From Melampsora larici-populina 98AG31 (lineage: Eukaryota; Basidiomycota; Pucciniomycetes; Pucciniales; Melampsoraceae), in NCBI RefSeq assembly GCF_000204055.1, contig NW_006768802.1, forward strand, positions 660,344 through 724,343: 64,000 bases of DNA, given 5' to 3'. Of this stretch, positions 55,491-64,000 are shown in pieces; position 1 is the stretch's first letter; each line of letters begins with the position of its first letter. The notes under the pieces were generated by a model that saw only the letters and a list, made by a program, of their open reading frames with translations, had not been told where the DNA came from and did not search any database. The position numbers and the translations under genes were made by a program.

Positions 55491-56894
55491 TCATCCCTTG
55501 TATTCTATCATATCTGCCTTTAGCTTTTCGATGATACCTTTCATTTTCTCATAGACCTAGAAAACCGATCAACATGTTTGCGAGCTTAGCTCACGTCGAA
55601 GAACGGCTAAACACAATGAGGATTACAATCGACAGAACGTACAGTAAAGACCACAGCCTGGCCGGGAGCCACGCGCATGACTCTGGGAGTGATGCCCTTG
55701 TAAAAAGCCTTGGGTCCTTCTTGTACAAACATCTCAGTTGCTACAACCTTCAATCTCGTCCAAGCCGTTTCACCCTGAGTAGCAGTGGATTTCTGGATCC
55801 GAGTCTTGATAGTATCGATCGGTGCATTGGTGAAAGGCCCCACAGCACCTGAGATGAGTCCGAGAACCATGGTTTGATAAGAAGGTAATTCAGCGTGATG
55901 ATACTTGGGTTGGATCCGTTGACAGAGTGCCTTCAATTCCGTGTAAGCCGTAAAGTTTGCGGCTTGATTAGTTGCTTGTCGGAGCGCCGTTAGAGCTACA
56001 CCTCTGTAGAGGGTACGTGGACCTTCTTCTTTCAAAATCAAGTAAAGGGCATGTCCAGCATTACGGTCTGCGTAAATAGAATGTAGATCAATTGATCAGC
56101 AGCTACCTCACATGATTCGCGAGGGACCAATCATCGGACTTACATTTGGGAATATCCAAAGGGTCAGACATTGAATGCATCTGAGCCTGTAATCGAATCT
56201 TGACTACTTCCATTGGACAGACAATCGCTACGGCCTCAGTAGTTCCCGCTCCTAATCCTGCTGATAGCGCGGGCAATCACGAGTGGAAAATAAGTAAATC
56301 TTTTAGAAAGGAACGAGTGCGGGAATTCGATTTTTGTTTTCGACTTACAAAGGAAGATGGCACTGGATGATACTTTTCCAGTCTGTTTGTCGGCTAACCA
56401 ACCTTTGTAAGCCTCAAAGGAGGCAAATCTGATAGACATCTTGGGTACTATGCCTGTTATTGAATGATATTTGTATCAGTTAGTCAAAGGATAGACCGAA
56501 GAATGAGGGGGTTGTTAAGGCGTCTTACCTGAGATCACGGCACCAAGACCTTTGTAAAGACCCGCGAAACTTTCCTTCTGTGCAATCATCATACCAGTCT
56601 TGATAAACCCCCGACCTCTGCCCTGATCAAAGATGAATGATCGGATAAGTTTGAAGTTTTGGGACAGTGATTGATATGATGTAATTTACCTGTTTGCTTC
56701 TACTGAGTTGCATCCTGACTTTGATAGTATCCAGAGGATGACAGACACATGCCTATGAATCATGATGAGATTGGATGTTAGTGAAGAAGTGAGATATATA
56801 TATAATGAGAGTATGATATCCTTACTTCTGCGAACCCAGCCGTACCACCAGCTATGAGATGAATAGCCAGTGGAGTTGATGTTTTAGTTGACAT
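55491..56894 (-). CDS. SFC1: Mitochondrial succinate/fumarate-type carrier
   Basis: Inner-membrane carrier, most like yeast Sfc1/Acr1, which exchanges cytosolic succinate for mitochondrial fumarate in growth on two-carbon compounds. Seven exons on the minus strand (56894-56826, 56752-56690, 56622-56529, 56453-56349, 56260-56144, 56067-55643, 55556-55491) give 312 residues, normal for the family. The three carrier signatures are HPLDTIKVRMQLSR, CPMEVVKIRLQAQ and APIDTIKTRIQKS. Other typical stretches are HLIAGGTAGFAEACVCHPLD, IVPKMSIRFASFEAYK, RNAGHA, EEGPRTLYRGVALTALRQ, NQAANFTAYTELKA and the final GQAVVFTVYEKMKGIIEKL. Introns are 63-95 bases. The substrate is inferred from resemblance; the carrier family is certain. 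Confidence 0.92.
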
Positions 56895-57715
56895 TCTTTC
56901 TGTTTGAATTGACTTGATGAGTTACTTGATGAAGTGATGGTAATCAATGGTAAACAGCTTGATCCTCAATCAATGAATGAGGTAAACATGTAAAGAAAGC
57001 CTTGAACACGTGAAAGATTATCTCATCACCAATCCCAGCCACCGGTTATCTAACTTACCGGTACCAAATGACATCATCAAACCTTAAACCCTCCTCTGAG
57101 CTTTTGAATTCATTTTCACTTCATCGCATTCACCATTCACCATTCACCAGTCACTAGTCACTAGTCACCATTCACCAGTCACTAGAAATGAGAAATGAGA
57201 AATGAGACAAAGAAATCAAATCGATCAGAAATGATTGGCACCTTTCAAGCAAATTGACTTTTGAATGATTGAATCAAATGATACTCAGAGCTTTTGATCC
57301 AAGATTCGCTTGATGTTCTGACCATATCCGCTCATCTGCTATGATCCCTCTCTGCTAGCTTTTACTTGACTGACCGATTTGAGTAGTGCTGAGCAAATGT
57401 CACCACTCAAAATCAGGGAGAACATTGATTTCAATCAAACTTTAATCCTGACAAAAGCCTAAAAGTATGTAATTTGTGAGAAATGCACTTGTGCAAGGAC
57501 TGAGACGAGCTGAACTCTTCATCATCAGCCCAATGGGAAAAGTTCCTTCAAGAGTATATAAGGACCTGGCATTCGTCAAGGTATATTGGCCTCATCATCA
57601 TCACTCCAGCTTTGAGAACGCAAATTGACGCATAACTTCCATCACCACTGATCGACGAACCACCATACCTTTTAACAGACAAGAAGCTACTAACTATTTT
57701 GAAGTCTACTCCAAA
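56895..57715. other. Intergenic promoter region with a minisatellite
   Basis: Between divergent carrier and chitinase genes. Bases about 57129-57186 hold about seven short units alternating caccatt and cagtcacta. The chitinase TATA box is listed separately. Confidence 0.6.
57554..57562 (+). promoter_or_regulatory. TATA box of the chitinase gene
   Basis: gtatataagg at about 57553-57562, some 155 bases before the chitinase start codon, followed by a pyrimidine/CA-rich leader suitable for a transcription start. Confidence 0.6.
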
Positions 57716-59136
57716 ATGCCCGCTCAACTTTCCAAATCCAAACTCGCGCTCCTATCATTCATCTTGCTCGCATCATTTCTTCGAACTCACGCTGGCGTAT
57801 GCCGAAAGAAATCTAACACGAAATTAACCTTGGCCGCGTATTACCCCGTAAGTTGAAACCTCACACTTGATCTCATATATGCGCATGTGACTGACATTGA
57901 GTTTTTTTTACAGAGTTACAATTCCGATCTTTTACCAGTGGGAAAGATTCCTTGGGAAGATTACACTCACCTTGATTATTTCGTTATAAAAAGCCCTTCT
58001 AGCCCTGAAGCTGAATTAGAAATCGAAGATGAAGAAAACTTGAAAGAATTCGTTAAAGCCGGAAAATCTCACAATGTCACCATCTCACTTACCCTTGGTG
58101 GTTGGACTGGCAGTGTTTACTTTAGTTCATTGGTCTCTAGTGATTCTAATCGAAAATCGTTTGCTAAGAATATTGCTAAGACGATCAAGAAGTATGGATT
58201 TGATGGAATCGATCTTGATTGGGAATATCCAAATGTACCAGGTCAAGATGGAAATCAAATCTCGAAAGATGATTCGGCCAACTTTTTAAAATTCCTTCAA
58301 GTTTTAAGAATTGAACTCGGTCCTCAATCTCGTATCTCTGCAGCTGTTTCAGTTCATGGTTTTATGGGTTCAGATGGTGAATATTTAAAAGATCATAAAT
58401 CATACGCAAAAGTATTGGATTTTATTACTATCATGGCTTACGATCTCTATGGTCCCTCTAGTACGCCTGTGGTAGGTCCAAACGCACCTCTCTTCGATAC
58501 TTGCAATGATCCTGGTATGAAGTATTCAGTCGATCAAGCCATTCAAACTTGGACTTCAACCGGTTTTCCAGCTTCTCAAATCCTTTTAGGAATCCCAAGT
58601 TATGGTTATCAATATCAACTTGAGACTTCAAAGTTAAATGTCACTCATTTTTCTGACAAAACTGATCAAACTAGTTTATTCTTTGGTTCTATTGACCAAT
58701 CTAAACAGGGAAAAGGAGCCAAGAATGGACAACAAACCCCTACAAGCTGTGGAAGCCCTACTGATGATGGTAATTTTGTTTTTAAAGACTTGATGACTTG
58801 TGGATTCCTTTCTTCAGATGGTACGACTGGTCTTAATGGCTTCGAAAGACACTATGATAATTGCACACATACCGTAAGTTTTATTTCTCTCATTTCTTTT
58901 CTCTCTTTGATCAATGCAGAATACTAACTCTTATTTTTGTTTTCGAAACTTTTTAGCCACTTCTCTTCAATCCAACCAGTAAGCTTTTGATTGCATATGA
59001 TGATCAAGACTCATTAGCTGAAAAAACAAAATTTGCGAAATCTAAAGGATTAGCTGGAATAAATATCTTTGATGCTGCTGGTGACACTCAATCTAAATTA
59101 TTATTAAAATCTATCAAAAAAGCCTTATACTCTTAA
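57716..59136 (+). CDS. Secreted GH18 chitinase
   Basis: Glycoside hydrolase family 18 enzyme expected to cleave chitin by substrate-assisted catalysis outside the cell or in the wall. Three exons, 57716-57847, 57914-58873 and 58957-59136, give 423 residues. Residues 1-27 form a signal peptide (SKLALLSFILLASFLRTHAG). LAAYYPSYNS opens the barrel; SLTLGGWTGSVYFSSL is the substrate-binding strand; FDGIDLDWEYP carries the DxxDxDxE motif with catalytic Glu148. VLDFITIMAYDLYGP and GIPSYGYQYQL follow, and AGINIFDAAGD closes the barrel, where many chitinases have Trp in this last motif. No carbohydrate-binding module or GPI anchor was seen. It could serve wall remodelling or nutrition. Adjacent, on the same strand, to the amylase gene. 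Confidence 0.95.
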
Positions 59137-59728
59137 ACAATTTAATTTTAGCTTGTATATAGTTTCTTTCGTTTCTTGAGTTTTTTAAGTAGTTGCATAA
59201 TTTCGTATTTGAGATATGAATGTAATCAAAAGCAAATATAAGATATCCAAGCCTTCGGGCATCTTGCGAACTTGCCCAAGCCTCTATGCTCGTAGGGCGC
59301 TTTGAAAAGTGATTGATGTTTCACGACTATAAGGAGTGAGAGAGTGAGCAAACAACACCAAAATAAAGAAGCCCGGGTGGCATGGTGCCAAAAAACCGTG
59401 ATACTTACTACAAAAGAGAAACAGACCCTCCTTGTGTCGGAAGGATATCATTTCCGACGTCTCCTCTGTCTACTACATATATCATTTCCTTGGTTGTACC
59501 CACTTTCTGAGTGCGCTGGGGTTCCGGTCCAAATGGAAGCTGGGGTGAAAACAAGCGACGGTTTGAAGTTTGGCAAATCGTTCATATGTAGCTAAATTAC
59601 AGTTTGTAAATATGTATTGAGCGATGTCTCTGTTGTAAACCCAAGCTCCAAAACATGGTTGGACGGTTTTCAGCATCAACTCTGGGTCATCGAGGGCAAA
59701 GCACAAATGAAGTTAGACGTGAGCGAGA
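59137..59728. other. Intergenic, amylase promoter side
   Basis: Chitinase 3' region, then a stretch with gcccgggtggcatggtgcc at about 59372. No gene was seen; short frames show no family. Confidence 0.45.
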
Positions 59729-62372
59729 ATGTTATCTTCTTCGATCGCGAGTGCGATACGAGTTTATCCAAGGCTTCGGCTATTGGGCGGACCGCTCATC
59801 GCTGGTCTCTTTTTTCTAGCTCCTGGCATTCCTACCAACGTACGGCATCGATTTCTGGCCATCTTGAGCTTTCTTACGCTGGGATGTGGTCTTTTTTATC
59901 GCTCGCCGGAAAGCTTTCGTCGCGATGTAACTGTTCAGGTCAGCAGCGTCTCTCAAGTTACAATTCAAAGTTTATGCTTTGCTTACCCTCTGACCATTTA
60001 CCAACAACAGTTATTTCAATGGCCTCATATTGACGTAGCGAACGAGTGCGAGTCACATCTTGCACCTGCAGGCTATCGATGGGTTCAGGTCTCCCCTCCT
60101 CAAGAACACATCAGGGGACCACAATGGTGGGTGGACTATCAGGTATGATTTCCACTAAACCGAAATATGTGGAAGGAAACCGGTGCCACTCACTGACAGG
60201 ACGTGCAGCCAGTCAGCTACATTTTGAATTCCAAACGTGGCTCGCCTCAACAATTTGTAGAGATGGTCAATCGCTGTAATGCGGCAGGAGTAGGAGTTAT
60301 TGTGGACGCGTACGTATCGAAACGTTTGCGTTTGATTCACTTCGAGTCTTACATTCAATGCTTACATCCATCTCTCTCTCTCTTTGCATTAAAGGGTGGT
60401 CAATCATATGACGAGTGGTCGGCCAGAGGGTTTTGGAACGTCAGGCTCTTCCTTTTCACATTATTCATATGACGATGTATGTGAAGGGACCTCAAATAAA
60501 AGACATGTGACTCTATAATTGCTGATACCGGTCACTCTTGTCAAAGATTTATGACTATCACGACTTTCATCATTGTGCGTATTCCGAGGCTCTATTATGA
60601 TTGCAAACTTTTCATGGAACTCATAAAATGTAGGTGGACGCAATGGGAACGATCACATTTCCGATTACACCGATCGATACGAGTAAGTTGACCATCCTGC
60701 TATCTCCTATCGCTCGCTGAGGTCTCAACAAATTGAACATCATTAGGGTCCAGAATTGCGAACTGCTTGGCCTGGCTGATCTTGCCACTGAGACGACCAA
60801 GGTCCGCGATACTATTGGTACCTACCTAGATAGCCTCGCTCGAATTGGTGTCACTGGCTTCAGGATGGACGCTTCAAAGCACATGCCCGCGACCGATATC
60901 CGGGCGATTCTTCAGCGCGTTACTAACCGTGGCCGTATGCATATTGTGCAGGAAGTAATATTTGGATTTGATGAACCAATACGGCCTGAAGAATGTGCGT
61001 ATACCAGCTATGGACTCCCCCCTTTATATATGATTGAACTTCTGACTTGTTTGTGATGTCTGAAATCGCTTGAGTTACCTTCAGATATAATGAATGGCAA
61101 TGTGCATGTATTTCAAGGAGCTTCAGATCTGAAGCGGCTCTTCAAGGTACACCAAGCCACCTGCAGTATCTAACCCCATCAAAATGACATGTCTCGGCCT
61201 TTTTTCCAATGATGCTAACGTGTTATTGGCTTTCGTTCCTGGCTGCGTCAAGACGGACGGGATGGCTCATTTAGTACACGTCAGCCAGCTAGCTCCTCTT
61301 TCGTCAGCCGCACTTGATTTTCATGCCATCACCACTGACTCTTGAAATGAAGGATAGCCAGTGGGTTGGGGATCGGCCTGGGGGAATGGGTTTGTTTTGT
61401 TTTGTTCATTAATTTATTATATGCCAATCCGGGGTTTAGACCAACTAAAATCTCTTGATGCGCTACATCTCTAGCTACCTCGCGAGGTCAGCGAAGTCAT
61501 CACTCTCAGATTAGTTTGCACAGCATATCTCAACGTGACTGGCTTTATATGGTACTCTTCGAAAACACCTACACAGCGAACACAGCACAGTTTTCGTCAC
61601 AAATCACGACCTGGAAAGGAGCGGGGGATCCCTTGTTGCGGCTGATCCGCAATATTTGTTGGCCCATGTGTTCATCTTGACGTGGTCATATGGTCAAGTA
61701 GACATCCTAAGTGGCTATAACTTCACCAACTTTGATGATGGGCCAAGTCAATTTCGGGTGCACTGTGGCCAGTTCGTCTTTTCCCCATCAAATCTTTTGA
61801 TCCGACGTAACGTTTGATGTCTTTGAACCATATGCTTTCTCGCATTGTTAGATTCGGGTGGCGCTGTGAGCACCGTCACCCAATGATAGTTGGTGCTATC
61901 CAGATTCGTGGCAGATCAGGTTCACAGCCAGTGCGAAACATCATTACCGTGAGTTTATATCACTTCAGCTAGGTATCAACACCATGAAACATCTTGTTGA
62001 TATTACATCATTGAAATGTTGGTCTCGTCACTATTCTTTATATAAATTTCTCAACGGCGTGTTACAATGTTGAAGTCGGGTAGCAACCGAACTGCGTACT
62101 CTCGTGGTTCAAAAGGATTTATTGCTCTAAATAATGAGCCCGAAGAATGGATACTTCCACCCGGGACACAGATAGGTATGAAACCGGGTGATTATCCAGA
62201 GTTAGTCCTAGCTTCTCTTTTCCAGAGTTTCTTTTCACATCTGCTTAATTCTTCTCACTTTGGGTATAGCGTATTGGGATCGAATCAGATTGTGGTACGA
62301 GTTGGGGGTCGAGGTAGGTTGATTGACTCAATCGTTATCCCTGGGTTTTCGGCTGTAGGAATCCATCTATAG
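59729..62372 (+). CDS. Alpha-amylase, glycoside hydrolase family 13
   Basis: Endo-acting starch/glycogen hydrolase. Exons supported: 59729-59938, 60011-60142, 60209-60309, 60395-60476, 60547-60574 (28 bases), 60634-60682, 60747-60994, 61085-61146, about 61590-61771, 61852-61948 and 62076 onward. They read [87 protein letters not shown] (nucleophile Asp), [13 protein letters not shown] (acid Glu), [18 protein letters not shown] (third Asp), [20 protein letters not shown] and [19 protein letters not shown]. The pattern is closest to the animal/actinobacterial type (GH13 subfamilies 24/32). The join between 61146 and 61590 was not resolved and may be damaged. The N-terminus has hydrophobic segments ([29 protein letters not shown]) and may be anchored rather than cleaved. 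Confidence 0.82.
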
Positions 62373-64000
62373 ACAATGTCTCTCATGGAGTTAGATATAA
62401 TGTTGTAACCTTATGAGAAGACGAAAATAATTCTGTGCTTATAATAATTTGATAGAGTTTGATTGTTCTTTATACTTCCTTGATGTCTGCTAACCTGTAG
62501 ATAATAGATCACTTTTGAACAAAATGTTCATGTTGCTGAATATGATTCAGAGGCTGGGAACGGCGCCATACCATGTAGGTGGCCTGGAATTGCAAAATTC
62601 TCATGAATGTAAGTTTAACAGAGAAAGTTCATCTTAGAGTTTGTAAGATACACAATAGTTGGGTGGAGAGCCAACAATGAACCAAACAGCTCTGGAGAAA
62701 ATGTATATGATGAAGACTCATGTGAATCTGTGATGTATTGAGAAGAAACTTATAGTTGGGTCTCTCAAAGGATCATAGCTTTGGGCAAGGTGCTATCAAG
62801 GGTTTACATTTCTTGTTAGTGATACCACTAGGAACTGGGCACCCAGCCGCTGCAATAGTCTTATTTTGGAGTACAATTGCACCAACAATGCCGTAATGTA
62901 ATGCAAAGTCATCACAAAAATGTCATTATCATTGCCATTCTGTTCCGCCTTGGCGGATTAAAATTTTCTACACTTGCGCACGGTAGGTGTAACATCATTC
63001 TTAAGCTGATACCAAATTCTGAAAAACATGCTCTCCAGCTACAATGATTGAATACCCAATACATAACAAAGTAACCAATTCCTGTTCGGCATCAATCATC
63101 ATCAGCTCCAAGTGTCATGGAGCATTTGCCCAAGATTACAACATGAACATGAGGCAGTCTCAGCTTGCTAAGAAAGCCAGGCGGATCAAAAGAAGGCAAG
63201 TTTGGGCAAAAAGTGAGTGGCTATAAATAGAGAGATTAGCTATGATGTCCATCCAATGGGAGAACACTTTGTTGGGCTGGACAGACAGCTGGTCAGGAAT
63301 TTGACTACACAACACCCAGTGGTTCTATGACAAAGTTGCAGGGATGAAAGTGCAGGTTCATATTGTGCATGGTTGACATTGAATGAAAAGGCTAGTCAGG
63401 AATGGGGATACTTGATGCGCAAACACATTAGGCCTTATATAACAAAGTTGAACATAGTAAGTTTGGTTTCACATTGTGGGGTTGACAATCAATGGCTGAT
63501 CACAGATGTCATATGCAAAAGAAGGCTGGCATGTCTACCTGGGAGAGTCAGCTGATGATTGGACTGAAGTACTGATCACAGACATCATGTGTGAAAGAGA
63601 GCTAGCATTGCAAGTACACCTGAGAGAGTCAGTTTCCAAAATGCTTGTTTTACAATTGGCTTGGGGGCTAAGACTCAAAAACACTACAAGGGATGTGTCT
63701 TGCATGTCATGGAGCATTGGCCCTGTTTGGCTTGGCAATCTCACGGTGCAGTTACGCAAAGCCGCACCGGCGGGGAACATGGGCATTTTGCATTGGGAGG
63801 CACCCCTTGGGGAGGACCAAGGACAAAAAGCAAGGACCCAACAAAAAACCTAAGAAAAAACAAGAAAGAAAACACCACAAGATCAACCCGGGTGTACTGA
63901 CCTGCAAGAAAGTGCTGTACAAGAGGTGACATTCAAGGGGAAAGAGGCGAGGAAAGGCAAGAAGGAAAGAAAAGAGAAGAAAATGAAAGAGGCTATCTAT
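62373..64000. other. Right-edge intergenic, no gene recognised
   Basis: Short frames only. A repeated phrase with variants (aagtgtcatggagcatttgccc at 63109 and catgtcatggagcattggccc at 63704) suggests old duplicated repeat sequence. Bases 63760-64000 are A/G-rich with aagaaa runs. Confidence 0.45.

Overview
The window is nuclear DNA from a filamentous fungus, most likely a basidiomycete and probably a rust (Pucciniales). That placement is inference. It rests on dense introns of about 75-100 bases with GT..AG ends and CTAAC/CTAAT-like branch sites, an AT-rich base composition, a DUF7918 gene, and abundant mutator-like and Harbinger DNA transposons. No tRNA, rRNA, CRISPR or bacterial operon structure was seen. 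I spliced the genes by hand from the translated frames; exon limits are given where the reading frame, splice sites and protein family agree.

Layout. 1-902 (minus): 5' half of a mitochondrial release factor gene, running off the left edge. 4473-7320 (plus): TMEM184/DUF300 membrane protein. 8043-9899 (plus): unrecognised nuclear-looking protein. 10392-17827: a large Mutator-like (MULE) element with an intact seven-exon transposase (minus, 15349-10932) that carries a GCM1/WRKY-type zinc finger, a DDE domain and a C-terminal domain resembling a ubiquitin-specific peptidase; a 1.6 kb inverted-repeat element lies in its right end. 18386-20458 (minus): a secreted or membrane-anchored protein of unknown function. 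20.5-24.3 kb: gene-poor. 24.4-28.94 kb: a decayed PIF/Harbinger element (transposase with two in-frame stops plus a Myb/SANT-like second gene) that ends about 155 bases before a Qc-SNARE gene (29095-30022). 30.9-35.4 kb: repeats, including a 1262 bp element with a 7 bp target duplication sitting inside a tandem repeat.

36567-38160 (plus): Mo25/HymA scaffold. 39420-40458 (minus): histone H3 with a two-residue tail insertion. 42366-42803 (plus): small signal-anchor protein, with a broken second copy at about 45.65-46.24 kb. 44304-45364 (minus): CmcJ/AsaB-family gene with a one-base frameshift. 47127-48557 (plus): acyl-protein thioesterase containing a 3-base micro-exon. 49812-51377 (plus): DUF7918 protein. 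52875-53478 (plus): tubulin cofactor A, tail-to-tail with exosome subunit RRP46 (53635-54838, minus). 55491-56894 (minus): mitochondrial succinate/fumarate-type carrier. 57716-59136 (plus): secreted GH18 chitinase. 59729-62372 (plus): GH13 alpha-amylase. The last 1.6 kb has no recognisable gene.

Most single-copy genes are housekeeping (mitochondrial translation and transport, polarity signalling, vesicle fusion, RNA decay, tubulin folding, protein depalmitoylation). The chitinase and amylase next to each other on the same strand are carbohydrate-active enzymes. Transposons account for much of the gene-poor DNA in the left half.
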